Source: Victivallales bacterium
GTDB taxonomy: Bacteria > Verrucomicrobiota > Lentisphaeria > Oligosphaerales > Oligosphaeraceae
Length of the DNA: 36,453 nucleotides
NCBI GenBank assembly: GCA_017431185.1
Contig: JAFRLP010000412.1
Location: forward strand, 1-36,453
Reading direction: 5' to 3'
The notes below the pieces were generated by a model, which ran no database searches, had not been told where the DNA came from, and saw only the letters and a list, made by a program, of their open reading frames with translations. The position numbers and the translations under genes were made by a program. Position 1 is the first letter of the stretch; each line of letters starts with the position of its first letter. Shown one piece after another: positions 25,788 through 32,799 of the stretch.

Positions 25788-26731
25788 CCCTTGAAAAGCT
25801 TCCGCTTCAGCTTGATTGCCCGCCAGGCCCAGGGCGCCAACGGGGCTGCGGCACGGCAGAGCGGCCACCACCCCTTTCTGAGGGGAAGAGGGAGTTCGGC
25901 TGAACTGACGATTTTCTGCTCCAAAAGCCAGTCAACGACGGAGGCGACTTCGGCGCGCCATTTGAGCGAGTAGCTGTTCCACATCTGCCAGGGCTTCGGA
26001 TTGTAGGCGAAATGGGCGAAAAAGCGGCTCTTGTCAACACTGCCGTTGGCCTTGTACTCTTCGGCCACCGCCGGAGCCTCCGGGTCGAAGCAGAGGAGAC
26101 TTCCGAGAACGCTCTCGTCCGTCTGGAAATACGGCGAGCCATGCCTCATGATGATGGCGACGTCGGCGGGAAGGACGTTCTGGATTTGGTTCTGCCAGCG
26201 GACAAGGAAAGGACGCCATTTGCGGTGAAGCACGATGAACGGCGCGTTCATGCGTGTGGCGTAGCGGCTTTCGGCACGGGCGTGTCCGCAGAGGCGCCCC
26301 ACGTCCCGCCGCCACGTGTCGAGCGTTGCCGGCGTGAAGTCGTCTGGTGGCGGATCGTATTTTCGGATGGTGATTTCATCCTGGCTGTCTCCGACAAGCC
26401 ACTCGGAGCAGTCGCCCACGAACACGGCGTCCGAGTCCGCCCAGCAGACCCACTCCGTCTCGATTTCGTCAAGGTTCATGAGCATTGGCTTCTGGCAGGT
26501 CACGCACTGCCTGGACTTCGGCAGCTCATGCAGCGTCACACCACCGAGGGATAGGATGCGCTGCTCCATCTCCGGCGTCCATCCGGTCGTTCCGACGATG
26601 ACGGGATGCGCCATCCCGTTTTTGCGCATGCTTGCCACCAGCAGCAGCGCACCCCAGGCGAAGGCCCTGTCGCCGGCCGTGACCACCGTGGTGTTTATTT
26701 TATTTTCCAATGTCGATTGAGGGGCGCTCAT
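25784..26731 (-). CDS. Putative GT-A (GT8-like) glycosyltransferase
   Basis: The start MSAPQSTLENKINTT at 26731 is chosen over a TTG at 26746. The 315-residue protein reads like a nucleotide-diphospho-sugar transferase: TTVVTAGDRAFAWGALLLVAS at about 14-34, and a metal-binding WADSDAVFVGD near 96-106. The C-terminal 50 residues are basic with a hydrophobic patch. It overlaps the Stealth start by four bases, so both probably serve the same surface polymer. It begins 83 bases after the first chaperone-like gene and could be reached by readthrough from the effector operon. Confidence 0.7.
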   Translation of the reverse strand: MSAPQSTLENKINTTVVTAGDRAFAWGALLLVASMRKNGMAHPVIVGTTGWTPEMEQRILSLGGVTLHELPKSRQCVTCQKPMLMNLDEIETEWVCWADSDAVFVGDCSEWLVGDSQDEITIRKYDPPPDDFTPATLDTWRRDVGRLCGHARAESRYATRMNAPFIVLHRKWRPFLVRWQNQIQNVLPADVAIIMRHGSPYFQTDESVLGSLLCFDPEAPAVAEEYKANGSVDKSRFFAHFAYNPKPWQMWNSYSLKWRAEVASVVDWLLEQKIVSSAELPLPLRKGWWPLCRAAAPLAPWAWRAIKLKRKLFKG

Positions 26732-26814
26732 GTCATCTGTCCACAAATCCTCGGAACCTTTTCAGCCATCTCTTTGCAGGAAAGGGCCTGCGGCAAACCG
26801 CCGGACACGGCTCC

Positions 26815-27264
26815 TTAAGCAAAAACCATACCAAGAAAATGAGTGCCCTCGGGCGTGGTGGCGACGCCGAGCCGCGCCAGCGCGGCGCGCGCGGCCCCCG
26901 CGAGACTCCCGAAGGCATCGACAAACTCCGCCGCCTCAAGCGGAAGCGGAAAGGTGCGGCAGAGGACAAGCGCCCCCGTCCCGCGGTCGATGGCGAAAGA
27001 GCCGCCGCCCGACCCGACACCGAGGTAGTTCTGCTCCAGCAGGAACGTGAGGAACTCCTCGTCCGTCGGCGCCTGGCCGATGACGATGGAGACGAGGGTC
27101 GCGTCCTCACCTGCCTCCTCTTCGTCCACCGGTACAATTGACACGCCAAGGGAGTCGTCGAGCGCGAAAAGGACTTTGCCGTCCTCAAGGGCGAGTGTTT
27201 CACCCGCCGCCTCTGAAAGCGCGGCGATGATGGATTTGAAGTTTGCGGAGTTTTCCGGACTCAT
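26815..27264 (-). CDS. CesT-like type III secretion chaperone (pair 1)
   Basis: This small acidic protein of 149 residues has the CesT/Tir-chaperone pattern. An N-terminal helix is followed by LALEDGKVLFALDDSLGVSI strands, the EEFLTFLLEQNYLG helix near 73-86, then GGGSFAIDRGTGALVLCRTF and a C-terminal helix with AAEFVDAFGSLAGAARAAL. Class I chaperones dimerise, bind the N-terminal segment of one effector and bring it to the T3S ATPase. Its gene follows the 457-residue protein gene, and AGGAAAGGA precedes the ATG. The 101-bp gap to the effector contains a MITE-like element. Assignment rests on pattern, charge and position; no apparatus gene is in view. Confidence 0.68.
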   Translation of the reverse strand: MSPENSANFKSIIAALSEAAGETLALEDGKVLFALDDSLGVSIVPVDEEEAGEDATLVSIVIGQAPTDEEFLTFLLEQNYLGVGSGGGSFAIDRGTGALVLCRTFPLPLEAAEFVDAFGSLAGAARAALARLGVATTPEGTHFLGMVFA

Positions 27265-27283
27265 CGTATTTTCCTTTCCTGTT

Positions 27284-27359
27284 GGTACCTATTCAGTCCC
27301 CACGCCGCGAGGCCTTTAGGCCTCGCGGATTGAAGCGGCCCGGGGTTCTGGATAGATAC
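27284..27359. mobile_element. MITE-like element, copy B, between effector and chaperone genes
   Basis: Short copy of about 76 bp. Its left end GTACCTATTCAG mirrors its right end CTGGATAGATAC. The central palindrome is CCGCGAGGCCT-TT-AGGCCTCGCGG at 27305-27328. TTCCTGTT (27276-27283) and TTCCTGTC (27360-27367) flank it, a 7-of-8 target duplication. The right duplication overlaps the stop of the 457-residue gene. It lacks an interior segment present in copies A and C. Removing it plus one duplication would leave 17 bases between the effector stop and the chaperone start. Confidence 0.75.
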
Positions 27360-27365
27360 TTCCTG

Positions 27366-28739
27366 TCAATCAATGATCACCTCGTTGCCGAGCCGTATGG
27401 TGGGATGGTCTGCGCGAACGATGTTCGGGTCGTTGCAGACCCTCTCCAGGTTGTCGATGACCGCCTTGAGTTCGGACGAGACCTTGCCCTGGAACACCGC
27501 GCTGCGGATGCCGGCGATGTTCTCCCGCAGTCTGCACAGGCCGCCCCCCGACGCCGGCTTCCCCCGCTCCAGCATTTTGAGCGTGTCACGGGCGAGTTGC
27601 CCGACTTCACTGTTCTTCGAGAGCGTCTTGAGGGAATCCACCGCAGTCTTGTAGGCATTGGAAACCGCGGACGGGAAGTGCTCCTTGCGCGAACCGCCCG
27701 CTCCCTGCTTGCCGCGCGTCTGGAGGAAGCTCAGCCCGTGCTTGATCGCCTCGGGGATGTCGGAAATGCGGACGCCGCGGACTTGCATGCCCTGCGACAG
27801 CGCGCCCTTGTTGCTGCTGAAGCTGCTCGTGCTGATGCGGCACCCCGCCGACTCGGTCTTGAGGAAGATGCGGCGTGGCGTTTCGGCCAGGCCGGTCGCA
27901 GGGTCAGCCGCGTGTCCGGGAATCACCCCATACGCGAGGGTCTTGTGTCCGTTGGGAAGGCCGGTCCTGTCGCCTTCGGGGATATCGATGCCGCGCTGCA
28001 TGTTGACGTGGCCGTCCACCATCTCGCCCTGGTATGCCTTGAGGTGCGAGGAGCTGCGCAGATAGACCTCCGGCGACTTGTCGAGCCAGGCGGCGAGGTT
28101 CCCGTCCGGGTCCGCCACCTGGAACGCCCCGTTTGTGAACGCATCGCCCTGGGCGGCAGCAAGCGCGTAAAGCCCGAGCATCAGGTCGGACACGTTCTGC
28201 GCGGTCGCCGTCTCGTTGCACGTCCCGCCCCGCACTTGGTTCAGAAGGTCGATGCCCCGGTTGATGCGCCCTTCGAGAGTCGTCTGCAAGTTCTGGATTG
28301 CCGCCGGACGCTCCCCCTTGGGCAGTGAGAGGACCATCTGCTCATACTGGCTCTGGTCGATGCGCACGGTGGCCATCCGCCCCCGCGCAATGGAGCAGTT
28401 GACGGCGAGGTGAGCCGGAATCGTCGGCTGCGGCTGGGCCGGAGCCCGCGTGAACATGGATTTGACGGCTGCCGCGAACCTCGCCAGTCCGGCCTTGATG
28501 CATCCGAACAGCCCCTTGTTTGGGGCAGCCTCCCTTTGCGCCGCATCAGCCCGCGCTTCGGCGACGCCGGTCAGGCTCCCCGCCATCTGCACGGCTGGGG
28601 ACTGCGTGCCTTCCCCAGGGCGAGAGACGTTGGTTTCCTGAGTGTTGCCAGGGGAAGGGAGACCCTGGACATTCGAAAATCCGCTTGGCCCGTTTTGTAT
28701 AATCGGCTGATTGCTGACAGTCACACCATTTAGTCCCAT
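27366..28739 (-). CDS. Putative type III secretion effector, 457 residues
   Basis: I do not recognise a catalytic family. The first 70 residues are rich in Ser, Asn, Gln, Gly and Pro (MGLNGVTVSNQPIIQNGPSG...) with no signal peptide. This is the composition of a T3S signal plus chaperone-binding segment. A small amphipathic stretch, IKAGLARFAAAVKSMF, follows near 80-95. The body (about 107-330) is globular, with notable pieces GGTCNETA, PNGHKTLAYGVIPGH and RIFLKTESAGC. A helical, basic C terminus follows. The gene has its own TGTAACC-N14-GTGTAAACAA promoter, a clear AGGAGA before the ATG, and a CesT-like chaperone gene immediately downstream. Its effector role is inferred from these features together. 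Confidence 0.65.
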   Translation of the reverse strand: MGLNGVTVSNQPIIQNGPSGFSNVQGLPSPGNTQETNVSRPGEGTQSPAVQMAGSLTGVAEARADAAQREAAPNKGLFGCIKAGLARFAAAVKSMFTRAPAQPQPTIPAHLAVNCSIARGRMATVRIDQSQYEQMVLSLPKGERPAAIQNLQTTLEGRINRGIDLLNQVRGGTCNETATAQNVSDLMLGLYALAAAQGDAFTNGAFQVADPDGNLAAWLDKSPEVYLRSSSHLKAYQGEMVDGHVNMQRGIDIPEGDRTGLPNGHKTLAYGVIPGHAADPATGLAETPRRIFLKTESAGCRISTSSFSSNKGALSQGMQVRGVRISDIPEAIKHGLSFLQTRGKQGAGGSRKEHFPSAVSNAYKTAVDSLKTLSKNSEVGQLARDTLKMLERGKPASGGGLCRLRENIAGIRSAVFQGKVSSELKAVIDNLERVCNDPNIVRADHPTIRLGNEVIID

Positions 28740-28781
28740 GGTTCTATTCTCCTATTGTTGGTTTTTGAGTGGCTCTTTTAC

Positions 28782-28812
28782 TTGTTTACACGCAGGGAAG
28801 ATAAAGGTTACA
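28782..28812 (-). promoter_or_regulatory. Bipartite promoter TGTAACC-N14-GTGTAAACAA upstream of effector 1
   Basis: On the minus strand TGTAACC is at 28812-28806 and GTGTAAACAA at 28791-28782, 14 bases apart. It ends 42 bases before the ATG of the 457-residue protein. It lies in the 83-bp gap after the second chaperone-like gene, so this effector can be transcribed on its own as well as from the upstream effector promoter. Both boxes are identical to those before the 953-residue gene. Confidence 0.68.
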
Positions 28813-28822
28813 ATTGCGTCGC

Positions 28823-29293
28823 CTATACAGGTATGATCGAATGTCCGGGGAAGGAGGGCGGGAAATCCTCCTCGTCCGCCTTGGTTGCGAGGGTCTCGGC
28901 GGTGGAGAGCCCCGCGATCACCTTGTGCCAGAGTTCGGACGTGTCCACGAAATCCTTGAACACGTCCGAAAAGCCATCGACCTCAAGTTCATCGGGATGC
29001 TTCAGCGCCTGGCAAAGCGCGAATTCGCCTGTCTCCGGATTGCGGCTCAGCGTCGCCCCCTTTGTCGCCATCAGGAGGTGGTTGGCCTCCAGAAGTGTCC
29101 GGCAGAGTCGTTCCGACGCGTCCGGCGCGGCCTCGCCCAGGATGCCGTACAGGAGGATTCTGCCGCCTCCCGCCTCGTCGATGACGGCGAAGCGGAGGCC
29201 GTCAATCTCGAACATCGTGATGCCGTCCTCGGTGGCGGTTCCCTCGATGCCGAACTTGGCCGCGAAACCCTGAATCAGATCGTTGTATTCCAT
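28823..29293 (-). CDS. CesT-like type III secretion chaperone (pair 2)
   Basis: This acidic 156-residue protein fits the CesT family better than its neighbour. It has an N-terminal helix (NDLIQGFAAKFG), ITMFEIDGLRFAVIDE strands and the helix ERLCRTLLEANHLL near 61-74. Then come GATLSRNPETGEFALCQAL and a last helix (DGFSDVFKDFVDTSELWHKVI) before an acidic tail. Its start lies 32 bases after the stop of the 953-residue protein, with GAAGGGA upstream, so they are co-transcribed. The expected partner is the 953-residue protein's N terminus. The two chaperones are only distantly alike, as expected for partner-specific chaperones. Confidence 0.75.
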   Translation of the reverse strand: MEYNDLIQGFAAKFGIEGTATEDGITMFEIDGLRFAVIDEAGGGRILLYGILGEAAPDASERLCRTLLEANHLLMATKGATLSRNPETGEFALCQALKHPDELEVDGFSDVFKDFVDTSELWHKVIAGLSTAETLATKADEEDFPPSFPGHSIIPV

Positions 29294-29325
29294 TCTTGCG
29301 TCCCTTCAGTCCAGTCTTGGTTGTT

Positions 29326-32187
29326 TCACTGTGCGCCCTGGACGGCGTTCTGCGGTGCGGCGACCGGCTTCGGGGCCTCGAATTTCTGCGCGAAGCTCAC
29401 ATCCTTCAGCACCGGCGCGTCGCCGGAGATGTCGATGGTCATCTTCTGCTTGATCGTCACCTCGCCGAAGATTCCGTCAAGATGGTTGTCCACGTCGGGC
29501 AATTCGCCGGTGGTGAGGTCGCAGTTGTGGTTGAGCGTCACCGTGGCGGTCTTTCCGTCCGGGGAGATGTCGAGTTCCCACACGGTGTCCTTCTGCATCG
29601 CCAGGGGCATGGAGCGCTGGACGCCGTCGAACTTGCTGGTGGCGAACATCTCCGTGCCGAGGGCATGGTGCAGCTCGACTCCGTCGATGTTGCGGTTCTG
29701 GACTGTGAAGTTGGCCAGGTCTGTTGAGGAGGTCTGGCACATGACCGCGGAGATGGCCTTGCGCATGACTCCGGGCGGCAGCATCTTCTTGAACTGCTCC
29801 ACGACCGCCGCCGTCTTTTCATCCGCCGTTCCGGGTGCGTCGAACTTGAACGTCTTGTCGCCGAGCCTGTATGTGCAGCGTGAGACGTCCGCCTCGAAAA
29901 TGCTGTCGATGTCCTCGCCGGACTTTTGGCTGGAGGGCGAGGTCTGTCCCTCCATGAGGATTTTGTTCTGCGCCGGCATGAATGCGTCGCAGACTCCTTG
30001 CACGGGCGAGAAGCCGAAGTCGAAGTCGCGCCACTTGGACATCTCCCGCGCCATGCGCTTCGCGGCGTCGAGCGTCGTCTTGGGGATGCCCGCACTGTCG
30101 GTCAGTTTCAGGTTCACGAGGAACGAGGCGAAGAGCGCCCTGCGCGACTCCGGCAGCGTGGCCCCGAAGTGAGTCATCAGCGACGTCGCCTGCCGCAGTT
30201 GGCCGGCGTTCAGCTTGAGCCCTTTCTGCTTTGCGAGGTCGCTTGCCTGTCTGACAAACCGCTCCGCTTCGGCGGTCGGCATCTGCGCCTGCCCATTCTT
30301 GAAGACGAGCGGCGAGCGTGAAATGCCGCCTTTCACGTCCACCGTGGCGGACCACTCGAAGCGGAATGGCAGTTCCTGCGGACTCGTGTACTTGATGGTG
30401 ACGGCCCCCGTGGTGTCGTCTCGGCTCAGTTCCATGTCGATAGCGGCGTGCTCGTCGCACTCGACCCCATACTGCTTCAGTTCCTGGCGCAGGTAGTCCA
30501 TGCCGGACTGCGACATCACGGTCATCACTGCGGAGGCCTGCCGCGCATGGACTTTGCCGCAGAAGTTCTCCACCTTGGAGAGCACCGTCGGAATATGCAC
30601 CTGGCCTTCCTTGGTGCCGTTCACCAGCAGTTTCCCCTCGCCGGGGAATTTGATTCCGAAGCCGCAGTCGCCGCCGAGGATGTTCTTCTCTCCGCCGGAG
30701 ACTCCGTAGTTGGAAGGCCGTCCAAGGTCGCCTCCCAGCGTCGAGCGCCCGCCGGTGGTGCCGAGGTCAATCTCGCTCATCGGCAGCGAGCCGACGTTGT
30801 AGTATGGCACGTTGGGGAGTGGCTTGCCGCCGCGCAGGGCGGTCGCCACCTCCCTGAGCGTGCCGCCGGTGGAGTCCAGCGTCACGGTGATCAGCCCTGA
30901 GTCGAGGTCGCTGTATTCGCCTTCGTCACCGGCAAGGGTCGTCGCCTCGGCAATGTCGTCACACAGCTTGTTGATGGCGAATCCGGCGGGCGAACCGTTC
31001 TGGCGGATGTCGGGGAAGCAGGTCTTCAGGAGGTTCCTCTCGTCAAGTTTGCCCTTGGCGGCGAGTTTCTCGATTTCGCCAAGATGGCGCAGGACGCGCC
31101 CGAGCGTGAACGAGGCGTTGGCGGAGTTCAGGGTGGGGCGCTGGTTGCCGCGCGAGTCCCAGTCGTTGGCCTCGGCGGCGTTCTTCGCCAGGGGCGCAAG
31201 CACGTCAAAAGCCGCATAGACAATCCGGCGCTTTTCCGGCGGGACGGCGAGGATTGTGTTGGAGCACGCCTCCGTGTAGCCGCGTCCGGCGAAGCGCGCC
31301 GCAGGGTTGTTCGCAAAGCCGAAGAGCTCTTCGGGGTTTGTGGAGGAGAGGTCGTATTTGGGATTGGAGGCGAGTTCCTCGAATATGAACCGTTCCAGGC
31401 CGGCGCGCGAGTCGTTGGCGAGCACGCCGATGCCGATGTTGAGCTTGGTGGCGGTGTTCGCGACTTCGTCAGTGTATGCGCCGTTTGCGCCGGCGACATC
31501 CTCGATTTCGCTGCGGACCGTCGTGTACCAGTTGGAGAAGGAGTCCAGCAGCCGCAGGCCGTTGGCGAAGCTCGCGGCGTCCTTCACGAAGCGTCCGCCG
31601 TATTCGGTCAGGCGGTTTGCCTTCGAGCCGGGAGTGGAGACCTCGCGCAGAGCCTCTTCGGCGGTGCAGCCGGTCGCCGCCATCATCAGGTTCACGGAGC
31701 GGGCGACACGCGGGAGTTCCGCCTTCGTGTAGCCCAAATCCAGCGCGGCCTGGCGCGTTTCGGGACTCGCGAACTTGTTCAGGCTCAGGCTGGCGGCGCG
31801 TTCGCGCGCCACGCCGTTCAAGTCGATGGCCTCCTTTACCGCCATGATGCGGCGGGCGGTGAGCGGCTTGCCCATGGCGTAGTCGTCGAACTTGATTGCA
31901 TCCATCACGCTTGCGGGGATGTTCTTGAAGCCGCCGAACATCTCGGAGACGGAGTTCAGGAACAGCTTGCGGGTGAGGTCGTTGATTTTGCTCTCTGCCT
32001 GGTTGCGGTTGAGCGCACCCCAGAAGCCCGCCTTGTCGGTTTCCGAGGCAACGAGAGAACTCACCTTTTTGCCCTGAACCCCGGCCACGTTGGCGATGGC
32101 CGCATTCCGCCCCGCGTCGATGTGCTGACGCGCGAACTCCGTGAACATCCGAAAGTTATCACTGTATCCATTTATGTCAAGTGGCAT
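29326..32187 (-). CDS. Putative type III secretion effector, 953 residues
   Basis: Large soluble protein without signal peptide or transmembrane helix, and no family I can name. The N-terminal third (about 1-330) is helical, including ARQHIDAGRNAAIANVAG and KPLTARRIMAVKEAIDLNG near 107-125. Glycine-rich segments at about 475-520 (LGTTGGRSTLGGDLG, then EKNILGGDCGFGIKF) may be an exposed loop. The C-terminal part from about 780 is rich in beta strands. AAGGAGA precedes the ATG. A TGTAACC-N14-GTGTAAACAA promoter lies just upstream, and a CesT-like chaperone gene follows. The effector assignment comes from this promoter and the chaperone, not from any known toxic domain. Confidence 0.62.
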   Translation of the reverse strand: MPLDINGYSDNFRMFTEFARQHIDAGRNAAIANVAGVQGKKVSSLVASETDKAGFWGALNRNQAESKINDLTRKLFLNSVSEMFGGFKNIPASVMDAIKFDDYAMGKPLTARRIMAVKEAIDLNGVARERAASLSLNKFASPETRQAALDLGYTKAELPRVARSVNLMMAATGCTAEEALREVSTPGSKANRLTEYGGRFVKDAASFANGLRLLDSFSNWYTTVRSEIEDVAGANGAYTDEVANTATKLNIGIGVLANDSRAGLERFIFEELASNPKYDLSSTNPEELFGFANNPAARFAGRGYTEACSNTILAVPPEKRRIVYAAFDVLAPLAKNAAEANDWDSRGNQRPTLNSANASFTLGRVLRHLGEIEKLAAKGKLDERNLLKTCFPDIRQNGSPAGFAINKLCDDIAEATTLAGDEGEYSDLDSGLITVTLDSTGGTLREVATALRGGKPLPNVPYYNVGSLPMSEIDLGTTGGRSTLGGDLGRPSNYGVSGGEKNILGGDCGFGIKFPGEGKLLVNGTKEGQVHIPTVLSKVENFCGKVHARQASAVMTVMSQSGMDYLRQELKQYGVECDEHAAIDMELSRDDTTGAVTIKYTSPQELPFRFEWSATVDVKGGISRSPLVFKNGQAQMPTAEAERFVRQASDLAKQKGLKLNAGQLRQATSLMTHFGATLPESRRALFASFLVNLKLTDSAGIPKTTLDAAKRMAREMSKWRDFDFGFSPVQGVCDAFMPAQNKILMEGQTSPSSQKSGEDIDSIFEADVSRCTYRLGDKTFKFDAPGTADEKTAAVVEQFKKMLPPGVMRKAISAVMCQTSSTDLANFTVQNRNIDGVELHHALGTEMFATSKFDGVQRSMPLAMQKDTVWELDISPDGKTATVTLNHNCDLTTGELPDVDNHLDGIFGEVTIKQKMTIDISGDAPVLKDVSFAQKFEAPKPVAAPQNAVQGAQ

Positions 32188-32226
32188 TGTTGTTTCTCCT
32201 TGTGGTCTGTATGGAACGTTTCCGCA

Positions 32227-32257
32227 TTGTTTACACTTTTCGCGCCGTTTGGTTACA
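32227..32257 (-). promoter_or_regulatory. Bipartite promoter TGTAACC-N14-GTGTAAACAA upstream of effector 2
   Basis: On the minus strand TGTAACC is at 32257-32251 and GTGTAAACAA at 32236-32227, again 14 bases apart. It ends 39 bases before the ATG of the 953-residue protein. The 14-base spacer differs from that of the other copies, so only the two boxes and their spacing are conserved. Confidence 0.68.
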
Positions 32258-32329
32258 GGATACCGAAAGCATACTATGCCTTTTCTTGCACGAATTTCAA
32301 GTGGCTGTCCGGCAAAATTGCGGAATGCT

Positions 32330-32350
32330 TTCCACCTGTGACAGGTGGAA
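32330..32350. promoter_or_regulatory. 21-bp perfect palindrome upstream of effector 2 promoter
   Basis: Two 10-base arms (TTCCACCTGT and ACAGGTGGAA) meet around a single central base. It lies about 73 bases upstream of the first box of the effector promoter. A short T-containing stretch follows on the plus strand (TCTTTAG), so a weak terminator is possible. A dimeric regulator site is an equal possibility. No copy of it is seen near the other two promoters of this type. Confidence 0.45.
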
Positions 32351-32359
32351 TCTTTAGTT

Positions 32360-32487
32360 GTAGCGATTCAGAACCCTCACCAGCCTCAGATTTTCCAAAA
32401 GTGTACGACGTGCCCGGCGTAAGACCCCAACCTGCCCGCGAGGCCTTCAGGCCTCGCGGATTGAAGTGGCCAGGCGCTCTGAATACC
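32360..32487. mobile_element. MITE-like element, copy C
   Basis: About 128 bp, inverted relative to copy A. Its left end GTAGCGATTCAGAACCC and right end CTCTGAATACC are decayed terminal repeats. The central palindrome CCGCGAGGCCT-TC-AGGCCTCGCGG is at 32436-32459. The flanking segments TAAGACCCCAACCTGC and ATTGAAGTGGCC match copy A on the opposite strand. No clear target duplication remains. It ends 13 bases from the stop of a decayed ATPase gene. Confidence 0.7.
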
Positions 32488-32500
32488 ATTTTTGCGTCTC

Positions 32501-32667
32501 CTAAGGTTTCAAGGCGGAGATGGGCACTACATGAACGCCGTCCTCCCTGGTGTAGCCGATTTCTCCGCCTGTGATGACCATCAGCAGGTCGGGTTCTGCC
32601 AGAGGGCGCGGAAGGCCAGCCACCGCGGGAGGCCACAAAGAGCAGTTCCTCCACGGAATACGGTTTT
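32501..32667 (-). pseudogene. C-terminal remnant of an AAA+ (DUF4143-type) ATPase
   Basis: Two short stretches in different frames resemble the end of the AAA/DUF4143 ATPase family often found in bacterial genomes. Near 32667-32608 the frame reads PYSVEELLFVASRGGWPSA. After a frameshift, 32570-32501 reads LMVITGGEIGYTREDGVHV, then VPISALKP and a TAG stop. No start or P-loop is present. A spurious 180-codon frame covers the same stretch. The rest of the 32188-32799 gap holds the promoter, palindrome, MITE copy and T/G tract listed separately, and no intact gene. Confidence 0.6.
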
Positions 32668-32686
32668 ATGTTTTTGCAAACTTCTA

Positions 32687-32748
32687 CTTTGTGTTTTTGG
32701 GAGGTTTTGGTTTGTAATTTTGGGGTGTTTTGCTTTGTGTTTTTGGGA
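32687..32748. repeat. T/G-rich tract with a 16-bp direct repeat
   Basis: CTTTGTGTTTTTGGGA occurs at 32687-32702 and again at 32733-32748 in a stretch that is almost only T and G on the plus strand. The composition is unlike the GC-rich genome around it. It lies between the ATPase remnant and the 3' end of the secreted carbohydrate-active gene. It may be a simple-sequence expansion or the scar of a recombination event. Confidence 0.7.
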
Positions 32749-32799
32749 TTTATGCATCCCCTTGCCGCCGATAGGCGTTGGCGTGGCGCACAGGGGGAG

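Noticed and set aside
2857..32459. Possible CRISPR repeats, because GC palindromes recur
   Set aside because: The copies are kilobases apart with inverted termini, and one has a perfect target duplication. There are no regularly spaced spacers or cas genes.
31084..32574. 496-codon plus-strand open frame across the effector start and promoter
   Set aside because: It covers the N-terminal half of the 953-residue protein in antisense, then runs through the promoter, MITE and ATPase remnant. It has no plausible start signal.
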